Shown here one piece after another: positions 56,201 to 63,601 of a DNA stretch of 64,000 nucleotides. The stretch lies in the NCBI RefSeq assembly GCF_900182935.1, contig NZ_FXUE01000004.1:186001-250000 (forward strand), read 5' to 3'. Source of the DNA: Fibrobacter sp. UWB10. GTDB taxonomy: Bacteria > Fibrobacterota > Fibrobacteria > Fibrobacterales > Fibrobacteraceae. The translations under genes and the position numbers were made by a program. How positions within the stretch are numbered: position 1 is the first letter of the stretch; the number at the start of each line of letters is the position of its first letter. Under the pieces are notes generated by a model. That model searched no databases. It saw only the letters and a program-made list of their open reading frames with translations, and had not been told where the DNA came from.

Positions 56201-59073
56201 TTGAGTTCGGAATTTTTAAGAATATCATTTAAAGTTTTTTTGACGGCTTTAAGAACTTCACTAAGAACTTCGTTGAACCAAGCCTTGATAGCTTTTCGGA
56301 TTTGAGAGAGTATAGGCTTGATGATGATTTCGTAGAACTTGTCTTTAACCTTTTCAAGCCATGTATTTAAGATATTGCAAGCAAGTTGCGGGATTCCTTT
56401 TGAATATTTGACAATTTCGCTAACATTTTGTTCGGTGTCAGCTTTTAGCTGTTCAGCATCCTTACATATGGCTTCAGTTAATTCTTTTATGGCGCTATTT
56501 AAGGCTGTGCCAAAATTTTCAAATTCTTTGTCCAAATCAGTTGGAAGTCGATCTTCAACGGCGTCTGCAACGATGTCGTAATACTTGGAAAAATCAATTC
56601 CATCGAATGGATTGTTGGGGGAATTCCCTTTTAACAATTTATTGACGCAATCTTCAACAGCTTCTTCAACTTCTTTTTTATTCTTCGGGATTCCTGCCGT
56701 CTGTATTTCAAATTCAGTCTTCAGTTTTATTACGGTGTCATTAAAACTGTTTTCCCATTTGTCCTTGTCAAGGAAATCTTCGATTTTTGATATAATATTT
56801 TTTGAATTTTCACGGAGGTTGTCTACAGCTTTCTTGGCAGAGTCGTTACAATGAGTGAGTGTTATATCCTTGTTTAGCTTTACCCCGTTAAAGGATGCTG
56901 AGATTTCCTCGCATGCGGCCTCACCTAAGGTCTCAATAAAGATTTTGTAGAAACTGCTATCGGTATCAATTGTTCCAATATTTATTGCTGCTGTATTTTT
57001 AAGGTCGTTTAACTTGTCGCTTACTTGATCCTTGAGATTCCCTAAATCTTTACTTACTTGTTTCTTTAGGTCGTCAATGAGGCCTTCGCCTTTCTCACGG
57101 AAACTTTCAAATTCGGCGGTCAATTGACTCTTTGTTTCAAGAGCGATATCTTCCAAGGCAATCAAAGCGGTATAAATATATGCCTTGAATTCCTTCAAAT
57201 TTTCAATAAACTCGTTCGCTTCAGAAGCGGTGTTCTTCTTGATTTCTGCTTCAACGCGAGCGACCAATTCCCATAAGAAGTCTTTGATAGAACTGATCTT
57301 GGGAATATTACAGTCAAAGGCATTTAACAAATTGGAAACTTTGACGATTAGCTTTTCGATATCGTCGCAGTTTTTTAAAGGGAATTTTTCTTCTAGATAA
57401 CTCTTGGGGCTTGTAAATATTTGCTTCAGCGCTTTCCAGTCAAAAGAGGGAATCTCTATGGACTTGATTGGATCTAAAATGCCGCCATCGTTGTCATCTA
57501 CTTTATTAGGAATGTAGGTCGCGAGTTTGACCTTTTCTTCGCCGATTATTCCGACGAATTCTAATACGGCATAAACCTTATGGAACGTTCTTGCGAGAGA
57601 ATCGTATTGGGGGAATTCTTCCTTAATGAGCTCTTTTATTTTCGCTTCGGCAACCTTAATGGCCGCCTGAATTCGACGAGAGATTTCTTCCTTAATGCGA
57701 TTTTCAATTTCTTTCTTGATTCGATCGCGAGCTTCATTTATTCTGTTTTGAATGTTATCTAATTCAGAAGAAACGTATTTCTCGGCGTTGTCCTTGAGTT
57801 GAGAACCGGCGTCTTCTAACTTGTTAACGATATTTGATGCGGTATCTTTAACGATGCCTTCCGCGTTTGAACCAGACTCTTTAAGAGTGCTGCCGATTTT
57901 ACCGGCCGTGTCTGGAAGGTCCTCGATTGCTCCTGTAGGCGATTTTTCTGCAGTTTCTGCAAGCTCTTTTATTTCGGATTCTATTGCATCTTGCGCTTCG
58001 CTTATTTCTTTTTCGGCAGCCTCTAGAGCGGCAGTTAATTCTTTTTCTAGCTGAGATTTGAGATCATTAATCTCTTTTCTAAGATCGAGGATTTCATCCA
58101 AAAATTCCAACATTTTTTGGAAATTATCGTCTTTGCTAATCTTGGCAAAGAAATCCACAATGTTTTTAATTGGCCCTTCAAGACTGTTTTGGGCATCTTT
58201 GAGGTCCTTACCTAATTTGTCTCTATAATTTTTGAGCTCATCCCAAATAATATTGAGGTCGTCTCTGAAAACGTCCTTGGCATTTTTCAAAATGAGAATA
58301 AGGATGTAATCTAGGATTCGCTTTCCGAATTCTTCCGTAAAATACGTAGAGCTTATAAAATCGCCAAAATCCTCGCATTCATCCTTAATTTTTCCCCATT
58401 CAATATCCGAGAATTTCTTGATAAGGTCAAGAATCTCCTGAATGAGGCTGAGAATGGGCATGATCTTGCCGTAATCGCTGCCTTCTGCTGCCAAACCAAT
58501 ATTAAACTTCTCGGTTCCGATTAACAAGGTATCGCTATCGCCGATTTTTTTAGCTTCATCACATAGGTTGTCTAGGGAGCTGAAACTGTTTTTTACGTCA
58601 GACCAAGTGACAAGCGTGGTATTTTGGCCATCCTTCTTTTCGTTAGGATTAATTTTGATGCCAGATATAAGGTTTTCGATAACCTCCTGGGGGTCTTTAT
58701 CTTGGTAATCCTTAAAAAGCTTTTTGAATGCTGTACCAAGTTTTTCGCCAGATACAACAAGTTGCTTTAATACTTCGTAGAGATCGTTGCATTCCGACCC
58801 GGCAGCCGAAATATCGTAACCAAGTTTCTTGATGATTTTGTCAACAAAGAGCTTGAAGTCGTCGGCGCTTTTGTTCTTTACCTGGTCCAATTCTTTCTGG
58901 AAATCTTCCCTGGTGGCACCTTCTTTTACAAGTTCGTCAAGTAGATCCTGTAAAATGCAGTCTTTGACTCGCGAAAAAACGGTCGCAAGTTTTTCAATAA
59001 AGTAGGTGACAGTGTCAGCGGGCTTTTTGTCCTTAGAGGCCCCATTGTTTGATGAATTCTTGTTGTCGCTCAT
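53212..59073 (-). CDS. Giant 1953-residue protein: helical N-terminal half, DUF6603-like beta-rich C-terminal half
   Basis: First gene of the operon. The ATG at 59073 has no clear ribosome-binding site. No signal peptide. Residues about 20-1080 are Lys/Glu/Asp-rich helices with coiled-coil segments (ALEAAEKEISEAQDAIESE, RINEARDRIKKEIENRIKEE). Residues about 1100-1780 become beta-rich. LEAYFAITSNTVQFG, NALFQFHPFMFVVDMSAGL and LGGPAQWHAKGTASF (about 1610-1705) match my recollection of DUF6603. The last 170 residues form a separate region (LPLYTDAFNDRNNWKF, then VMQPSESIMF) with clustered cysteines, ending in a Ser-rich linker and a helix. The rod-plus-beta design could be a scaffold or an exported fibre-like protein. 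Function unknown. Confidence 0.7.
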   Translation of the reverse strand: MSDNKNSSNNGASKDKKPADTVTYFIEKLATVFSRVKDCILQDLLDELVKEGATREDFQKELDQVKNKSADDFKLFVDKIIKKLGYDISAAGSECNDLYEVLKQLVVSGEKLGTAFKKLFKDYQDKDPQEVIENLISGIKINPNEKKDGQNTTLVTWSDVKNSFSSLDNLCDEAKKIGDSDTLLIGTEKFNIGLAAEGSDYGKIMPILSLIQEILDLIKKFSDIEWGKIKDECEDFGDFISSTYFTEEFGKRILDYILILILKNAKDVFRDDLNIIWDELKNYRDKLGKDLKDAQNSLEGPIKNIVDFFAKISKDDNFQKMLEFLDEILDLRKEINDLKSQLEKELTAALEAAEKEISEAQDAIESEIKELAETAEKSPTGAIEDLPDTAGKIGSTLKESGSNAEGIVKDTASNIVNKLEDAGSQLKDNAEKYVSSELDNIQNRINEARDRIKKEIENRIKEEISRRIQAAIKVAEAKIKELIKEEFPQYDSLARTFHKVYAVLEFVGIIGEEKVKLATYIPNKVDDNDGGILDPIKSIEIPSFDWKALKQIFTSPKSYLEEKFPLKNCDDIEKLIVKVSNLLNAFDCNIPKISSIKDFLWELVARVEAEIKKNTASEANEFIENLKEFKAYIYTALIALEDIALETKSQLTAEFESFREKGEGLIDDLKKQVSKDLGNLKDQVSDKLNDLKNTAAINIGTIDTDSSFYKIFIETLGEAACEEISASFNGVKLNKDITLTHCNDSAKKAVDNLRENSKNIISKIEDFLDKDKWENSFNDTVIKLKTEFEIQTAGIPKNKKEVEEAVEDCVNKLLKGNSPNNPFDGIDFSKYYDIVADAVEDRLPTDLDKEFENFGTALNSAIKELTEAICKDAEQLKADTEQNVSEIVKYSKGIPQLACNILNTWLEKVKDKFYEIIIKPILSQIRKAIKAWFNEVLSEVLKAVKKTLNDILKNSELKNLLDNVDSVIDEIINTIPVVEKLVSDVKDLADEAPKVDTWKSGFLFAVKVIKAIPKQIREKAFEICKIPELPVCLENIKLPDYKFDAENNILIVDIWTKKITDNSGSANGEANVCIQLVLFAGEKTVDGEKHEGLYIVPILDHSSGLTINIGKNHKLEFKDDFGLNNNIDTNKQNSEETTNIFVDVSKPIGSNLFNASGDKDSVSANASLRFSRKEGAGDLSFFDTNIASLSIKNYSLSTSLSYNKKGSDNKGFDFGVNGTLDTLVLTLKLRNQNDFFKKILKDDIAIKLSKLDVGYSLSDGFNIDGGLYVNIPINSDIDLKFIKFNNINLEIGGEKGNLLANLLTTFVVDLEGIVITFPEMGLGIKCNVLDSNFKPGSFKISPKFKFPSGLGISIDVEAVKGSGFVDWNEEKGRFFGQVELTILDKCGASGRILFTTGKNNTPYSFSGALSVFFTPGIQLGMGFSLTAIGGSLGVNRALNIDKLRDAVYDGTLTSVLLTKDIDKDIEKILANIDNYYPIHEGQMYFGLLGQITWGEILKADLGLFIQAPSPVAIIIAGNIAVKIENESAKKLIAINASFMGGYQADKGIFFDAHLYDSHIVGIDLYGDVALRIYWAGSTKGFILSAGGFHPQYKPESGFNLPDMKRMGMKLDYDILKMSLEAYFAITSNTVQFGTDFQMKIGWDKFGITGYAGFNALFQFHPFMFVVDMSAGLAVKVGSCTICSISLDFELGGPAQWHAKGTASFWVLFIKIKVSFSLTWGKKQVDDNRSRIDVLPLYTDAFNDRNNWKFISTDLVDNMVSMVEFDRNDFVMQPSESIMFTQSAVPFYKKMECYGEGTVNDCNFLAIKEITIGGRTVEYDAEMNSFAPSLVKRLSEKEKLSYPSYEDMHSGFRIKATVGKDISGFDDISFEENYEICEDNFGKCNKDFWETYCSSDSNKSSSASTLQSTQKSSANTMRAALRRTAAGFDRYVKQTDQALADTYKSQLSDKIKNV

Positions 59074-59394
59074 AGTAATACACGGTTATGCTTAATTTAT
59101 CCAAATTTGCAATATAAAATAATGTTTTAGTAATAAATGAATATGGTTTGTAAAAATTTACTTTCGTAACTTTTGTATGTAACCGATGTTCTTTCTGAGC
59201 CTTTGTATGTAAGGCATTGTGGATAAATTTATATTTTAGCTTGTTTGTGTAAAAATATATTTACCGTCTTGTTTTGTATGTGTTTTGTATGACAAAATAC
59301 TTGACTAATCACCGAAGATTTCCTTTTTAAACAACAAAAAAGACCCCGATGCATTTGCATCGAGGTCTTCAATTTTTTGTCGCGTTAGCGAGGC
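59074..59394. other. Promoter region of the giant-protein operon with TTTGTATG repeats
   Basis: 321 AT-rich bases between the giant operon and the acyl-CoA dehydrogenase end. TATATTGC on minus (59109-59116) is a possible -10 box, leaving a leader of about 30 bases. Further upstream the 8-mer TTTGTATG occurs four times in one orientation (59172, 59202, 59273, 59284). A terminator for the leftward acyl-CoA dehydrogenase operon closes the region near 59340. No gene is seen. Confidence 0.5.
59334..59374 (-). terminator. Terminator of the etfB-etfA-acyl-CoA dehydrogenase operon
   Basis: The hairpin arms GACC..CGATGCA and TGCATCG.GGTC (around 59343-59369) enclose a TT loop. On the minus strand it runs into TTTTTTGTTG. 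Confidence 0.8.
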
Positions 59395-61107
59395 TTATGC
59401 CTGCTTGTAGCTTTCCAGCGATTCCACGCTCAAGCTCTTCACGAAGTTGTAGTGCTTCGCGATTTCGGCTTCGGCGAGGTTCAGGTACACCTTCACGCTC
59501 TTGTCGAACAGTTCAGGCGACTTGGTGGCATCGCGGAGGAGCAGCTGGCTCATCACGCAGTTGGCGGCCATTTCGTACAGGTGACGGCTGCAGAGGTCGG
59601 TGAATTCGTTGTTGTTGGCGGACTTCACGAATTCCACAGCTTCGTTGTACTTCACGTCCATGGCCTTTGCGCGGGCCTTGAGTGCTTCGTATTCCGGGCG
59701 AACATCCTGAGCTTCGAATTCTTCGAGCATCTGGCTGTAAGTGCCGGTGGTCACGTGCGGGAGAGCTGCAACCGTCTGCAACTGCGTCGTACCTTCGTAA
59801 ATCGAAGTGATACGGGCGTCGCGGTACAGGCGCTGGCAAGCGTATTCGAGCATGTAGCCCGAACCACCGTGAACCTGGATGCTGTCGTAGCTGTTGATGT
59901 TAGCGTATTCAGAGTTCATGCCCTTTGCAAGCGGAGTGCATGCAGAGGCGAGCTTCTGGTACAGCTTGAGTTCGGCCTTTTCTTCGTCGGTGAGCTTGCG
60001 GTCACGTTCGATGTCTTCGAGGCCCTTGTAGATGTCCACGTAGCTGGCAGTCTGGTACAGCAAAGCGCGGCCTGCATCAAGGCGTGCCTTGATGTGAGAA
60101 ATCATTTCGTACACAGCCGGGAAGTTCACGATGGCCTGGCCGAACTGCTTACGGTCCTTGGCGTAGGCGAGAGCTTCGTTGTAGGCCATCTGGCTGATGC
60201 CCACGGACTGAGCGGCAATGCCGAGACGGGCACCGTTCATGAGGGCCATCACGTACTTGATCAGACCGAACTTGCGGCGGCCGCAGAGTTCTGCCTTGGC
60301 GTTCTTGTAGACAAGTTCGCAAGTCGGGCTTCCGTGGATACCCATCTTGTTTTCGATACGGCGAACGTCAACGCCACCGTCGCGCTTGTCGTAAATGAAC
60401 ATGGAAAGACCACGACCGTCGCGGGTGCCTTCTTCGGAGCGGGCGAGCACCAGGTGAATGTCGCTATCACCGTTCGTGATGAAGCGCTTCACGCCGTTCA
60501 GGTACCAGCACTTGTCAGCTTCGCTGTAGGTGGCCTTGAGCATTACGCGCTGCAGGTCGGAACCGGCATCGGGTTCGGTCAAGTCCATCGACATCGTTTC
60601 GCCGGCGCACACGCGCGGGATAAAGCGGGAACGCTGGTCCTCGTCGCCGAATTCGTACAAGGTCTCGATGCAGTCCTGCAGGGACCAGATGTTCTCGAAA
60701 CCGGCGTCTGCAGAGGCGATCATTTCGTTGATGGCCGTGTAGGCGGTAATCGGGAAGTTCAGGCCGCCAAAGCGGCGCGGCATCGTGACACCATTGAGGC
60801 CGGCCTTGCGGGTGGCTTCGAGGTTTTCATAAGTCTTGGAAGCGTAACGAACGCGGCCGTTTTCGCAGTGCGGGCCTTCGGCGTCCACTTCTTCAGAGTT
60901 CGGGAAGACAGTGTTTGCGGTGATGTCGCCAGCGACTTCGAGCACGCGGTTGTAGTTGTCCATCGCGTCGGCAAAATCTTCCGGCGCATAGTCGAAAGCG
61001 TCCTTGTCGGCATAGCCCTTTTCCTTGAGCTCGACAATGCGCGGCATCAGGGAATTGCTTTCGAGGTTGAATTTAATCTCGGGATGATCTGTATAAAAAT
61101 TCGCCAT
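59395..61107 (-). CDS. Acyl-CoA dehydrogenase family protein
   Basis: 570 residues, longer than the usual 380 because of an N-terminal helical extension and a longer C-terminal domain. Family features are MSMDLTEPDAGSDLQRV, the substrate and FAD contacts in WYLNGVKRFITNGD, and the catalytic Glu in SIYEGTTQLQTVAAL. It oxidises (or in anaerobes reduces) acyl-CoA at the alpha-beta bond, using the ETF encoded just upstream. It ends the etfB-etfA-acd operon. The substrate is not evident; in an anaerobic fermenter it may work as an enoyl-CoA reductase, possibly with electron bifurcation. Confidence 0.9.
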   Translation of the reverse strand: MANFYTDHPEIKFNLESNSLMPRIVELKEKGYADKDAFDYAPEDFADAMDNYNRVLEVAGDITANTVFPNSEEVDAEGPHCENGRVRYASKTYENLEATRKAGLNGVTMPRRFGGLNFPITAYTAINEMIASADAGFENIWSLQDCIETLYEFGDEDQRSRFIPRVCAGETMSMDLTEPDAGSDLQRVMLKATYSEADKCWYLNGVKRFITNGDSDIHLVLARSEEGTRDGRGLSMFIYDKRDGGVDVRRIENKMGIHGSPTCELVYKNAKAELCGRRKFGLIKYVMALMNGARLGIAAQSVGISQMAYNEALAYAKDRKQFGQAIVNFPAVYEMISHIKARLDAGRALLYQTASYVDIYKGLEDIERDRKLTDEEKAELKLYQKLASACTPLAKGMNSEYANINSYDSIQVHGGSGYMLEYACQRLYRDARITSIYEGTTQLQTVAALPHVTTGTYSQMLEEFEAQDVRPEYEALKARAKAMDVKYNEAVEFVKSANNNEFTDLCSRHLYEMAANCVMSQLLLRDATKSPELFDKSVKVYLNLAEAEIAKHYNFVKSLSVESLESYKQA

Positions 61108-61112
61108 ATCGC

Positions 61113-62138
61113 CTACTTATTGTTTGCCTTGTAATACTTGATCATCTTCGGGAGGACTTCTTCGACTGTGCCGTTGATCACGTAATCAGCGATAGCGTTG
61201 ATCGGAGCTTCGGGGTCGGAGTTCACGGAGATGATGATACCTGAATCCTGCATGCCAGCGAGGTGCTGGATCTGGCCGGAAATACCGAAAGCGATGTAGA
61301 CCTTCGGGCGGACCGTCACGCCAGTCTGACCGATCTGACGGTCATGATCGACAAAGCCCGCATCCACGGCGGCGCGGCTAGCACCGACTTCTGCGTGGAG
61401 TTCCTTGGCAAGTTCAAACAGCAGGTCGAAGTTTTCCTTGGAGCCCATGCCGTAACCACCGGCGACCACGATCGGGGCGCCCTTGAGGTTGTGCTTGGCC
61501 TTTTCCACATGGCGTTCGAGCACCTTGACCACGTATTCCGTTTCCGGCACGTACTTGGCCACGTCGTGCTTGATGACTTCGCCCTTGTAGTTCGGGTCCA
61601 CGATTTCCTTCTTCATCACGCCTTCGCGCACGGTTGCCATCTGCGGACGGTGTTCCGGGTTCACGATTGTTGCGACGATGTTACCGCCGAATGCCGGGCG
61701 GATCTGGCAAAGCTGGTTTTCGTAAGCCTTCTTCACGCCACCGATGCTCATTTCGAAGCTGTCGATTTCGAGTTCGGTACAGTCGGCGGTAAGGCCGCTG
61801 TGCATGGCGCTAGAAATGCGCGGGCCGAGGTCACGGCCAATCACGGTTGCACCGAGCAAGCAAATCTGCGGCTGCTCTTCCTTGAAGAGGTTCACCACGA
61901 GGGCTGCATGCGGGTTGGTGGTGTAGGGGAACAGGCCTTCGGCGTCGAACACATGAACCTTGTCCACACCGTACGGGAACACCTGCTTTTCAATGCCATC
62001 GAGGCCCTTGCCGGCGCAGATGCACTCGAGCTGAACGCCGAGAGTGTTGGCCAGCTTGCGACCCTTGGACAAAAGTTCGAGGGAAACGTCAACGACGGTT
62101 GTGCCCTCAATTTCGCAATATACAAATACGTTATTCAT
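61113..62138 (-). CDS. etfA: Electron transfer flavoprotein alpha subunit
   Basis: 341 residues. The C-terminal FAD domain has VVAGGYGMGSKENFDLL, GASRAAVDAGFVDHDRQIGQTG and the conserved FGISGQIQHLAGMQDS. It forms a heterodimer with EtfB and passes electrons to or from the acyl-CoA dehydrogenase. It starts 3 bases after etfB ends. Whether it is a bifurcating ETF cannot be settled by eye. Confidence 0.95.
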   Translation of the reverse strand: MNNVFVYCEIEGTTVVDVSLELLSKGRKLANTLGVQLECICAGKGLDGIEKQVFPYGVDKVHVFDAEGLFPYTTNPHAALVVNLFKEEQPQICLLGATVIGRDLGPRISSAMHSGLTADCTELEIDSFEMSIGGVKKAYENQLCQIRPAFGGNIVATIVNPEHRPQMATVREGVMKKEIVDPNYKGEVIKHDVAKYVPETEYVVKVLERHVEKAKHNLKGAPIVVAGGYGMGSKENFDLLFELAKELHAEVGASRAAVDAGFVDHDRQIGQTGVTVRPKVYIAFGISGQIQHLAGMQDSGIIISVNSDPEAPINAIADYVINGTVEEVLPKMIKYYKANNK

Positions 62139-62141
62139 AGG

Positions 62142-63023
62142 CTAGCCAATAATCTTCTCGTCTAAAAGTTCCTTGATAAGTCCTTCAACGTCGGCGTCGC
62201 TCGCGGTAAGCGTGCGGCTTTCCTTCGCCTTGAACACGATGTTCTTGACAGCCTTCACGTTTGTCGGAGAACCGGCCTTACCAATCTGAGTCGGGTCGGC
62301 GTCGATGTCTGCGGCACCCCACTGCGGGATGTCGAGGTAGGGCTTCTTCGCGATGAGGGCGGCGTACTTTTCAGCGGCTTCCGGAGCGCGTTCGGCGACT
62401 GCGGTAGCGTTCTTGTACTTCATGATACGCTTGGCGTTGCGCGGGCGGCAGGGCGCTGCACTGCCGTTCACAGTCACGACCAGCGGGAGCGGTGCTTCCA
62501 CCGTTTCCACACCACCGTCAATATGGCGGCGGATCACGACCTTGCGGGCCTTCTCGTCGAGGCTCAGAATTTCTTCGGCGTAGGTCACCTGGGTAAGGCC
62601 GAGCTTTTCTGCGATCTGCGGACCGACCTGGGCGGTGTCACCGTCGATAGCCTGGCGGCCACCGAGAATAATGTCATAGTCGCCGACCTTCTTGACGGCC
62701 TGGGCGAGCGTGTAGCTAGTAGCGAGCGTGTCTGCGCCACCGAGGGAGCGGTCCGTAATCACGTAACCGCAGTCGGCACCGCGGTACAGAGCTTCGCGGA
62801 TGACTTCGGCGGACTTCGGCAGACCCATCGTCAGCACGGAAATGGTGGAACCGGGGAACTGGTCCTTCAAACGAAGGGCTTGCTCCAGGGCGTTCAGGTC
62901 TTCGGGGTTGAAGACCGCGGGCAATGCGGCACGATTGATGGTTCCCTGCTCCGTCATGGCATCGGGGCCCACGTTTCGTGTATCAGGTACTTGCTTAGCA
63001 AGCACAACGATTTTAAGACTCAT
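62142..63023 (-). CDS. etfB: Electron transfer flavoprotein beta subunit
   Basis: 293 residues from the ATG at 63023 (TTAGGAAAT upstream). VVLAKQVPDTRNVG opens the protein, ALRLKDQFPGSTISVLTMG follows, and GGRQAIDGDTAQVGPQIAEKL is the nucleotide-binding region. It pairs with EtfA. First gene of the leftward etfB-etfA-acyl-CoA dehydrogenase operon. Confidence 0.95.
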   Translation of the reverse strand: MSLKIVVLAKQVPDTRNVGPDAMTEQGTINRAALPAVFNPEDLNALEQALRLKDQFPGSTISVLTMGLPKSAEVIREALYRGADCGYVITDRSLGGADTLATSYTLAQAVKKVGDYDIILGGRQAIDGDTAQVGPQIAEKLGLTQVTYAEEILSLDEKARKVVIRRHIDGGVETVEAPLPLVVTVNGSAAPCRPRNAKRIMKYKNATAVAERAPEAAEKYAALIAKKPYLDIPQWGAADIDADPTQIGKAGSPTNVKAVKNIVFKAKESRTLTASDADVEGLIKELLDEKIIG

Positions 63024-63178
63024 ATTTCCTAACTATTGAATTTACGGTTAATGTTTAGTTGGGGTACAAGATAGAAATTATCGCTTGTTCAAAGCGAACT
63101 CAATTGTGTCTTTTTGCTTGTTAGCGTCTTGTAATAATTCTGTAATATTTCTGTAGCAAATGATTCCGGGCCAAAATA

Positions 63179-63215
63179 CCACACGGATTGGAAATGCCTA
63201 ACGGCATTTTTTAGG
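63179..63215. repeat. TAAC-loop hairpin, copy A
   Basis: CCACACGGATTGGAAATGCC opens the element. The stem AAATGCC/GGCATTT with loop TAAC is at 63192-63209 and is followed by TTTTTA, so it could end the leftward-facing or rightward-facing transcript. Compare copy B at 63559. Confidence 0.55.
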
Positions 63216-63320
63216 GGGTATCTCCTTTGATGCCTGAAAAGGGAGAAGCCTCTCCCTGGCTCGCACTTCGTTGCTCACCACCTACTCTGCGGGGACACCC
63301 CGCAACGCCCCGTTGCCCTC

Positions 63321-63352
63321 TGTCATGCTGAACTCGGTTCAGCATCAGCTTT
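63321..63352. repeat. Dispersed hairpin repeat, copy 2
   Basis: TGTCATGCTGAAC-TCG-GTTCAGCATCAG: stem ATGCTGAAC/GTTCAGCAT, loop TCG, then CTTT. Same family as the elements at 14694 and 63501, with compensating changes in the stem. Confidence 0.6.
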
Positions 63353-63500
63353 CTATGTCCGAGAATAAAGAGCGCTCCGTCTCTGCCTGCACCGCACGCT
63401 CACATGGCCGTTCCGGAATGTTCGCTTTGCGGTCAGGCACTCGCCTCCGCTTTCCTTAGCAATTGCTCTTCTGCTGTCGCGTTGCCCCTATTCCGCCAGT

Positions 63501-63532
63501 TGTCATGCTGACGAAGGTCAGCATCAGCTTTT
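63501..63532. repeat. Dispersed hairpin repeat, copy 3
   Basis: TGTCATGCTGAC-GAAG-GTCAGCATCAG: stem ATGCTGAC/GTCAGCAT, loop GAAG, then CTTTT. Confidence 0.6.
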
Positions 63533-63558
63533 CAGACCCGAGAAATCAAATAAATGGG

Positions 63559-63595
63559 CCACACTGATTCGAAATCACTAACGTGATTTCTGTTT
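63559..63595. repeat. TAAC-loop hairpin, copy B
   Basis: CCACACTGATTCGAAAT, then the stem GAAATCAC/GTGATTTC with loop TAAC at 63571-63590. It matches copy A in the lead sequence and loop, while three inner stem pairs are replaced by other pairs. Confidence 0.55.
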
Positions 63596-63601
63596 AGACT
63601 T

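Larger units (their letters stand above)
63024..63601. other. Repeat-rich intergenic region
   Basis: 578 bases without a supported gene. The right part (about 63240-63540) is more GC-rich than most intergenic DNA here and contains small hairpin repeats, listed separately. The left end holds the etfB promoter region (TTGAAC on minus near 63090, no good -10). A 62-codon open frame at 63271-63459 crosses the repeats and is unlikely to be real. Confidence 0.6.

Noticed and set aside
41201-59073. Contractile injection system or type VI secretion locus
   Set aside because: A long helical protein suggested a tape measure, but no sheath, tube, baseplate, spike or AAA ATPase gene is present.
59452-62165. 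Long open frames antisense to the acyl-CoA dehydrogenase and etfA genes
   Set aside because: The sense genes are certain; these frames follow from C-ending codon preference.
63271-63459. A 62-codon gene in the repeat region
   Set aside because: It runs through hairpin repeats, has no ribosome-binding site and looks like no known protein.
63179-63595. CRISPR array or insertion sequence
   Set aside because: Repeats are few, palindromic and unevenly spaced, with no transposase or cas gene.
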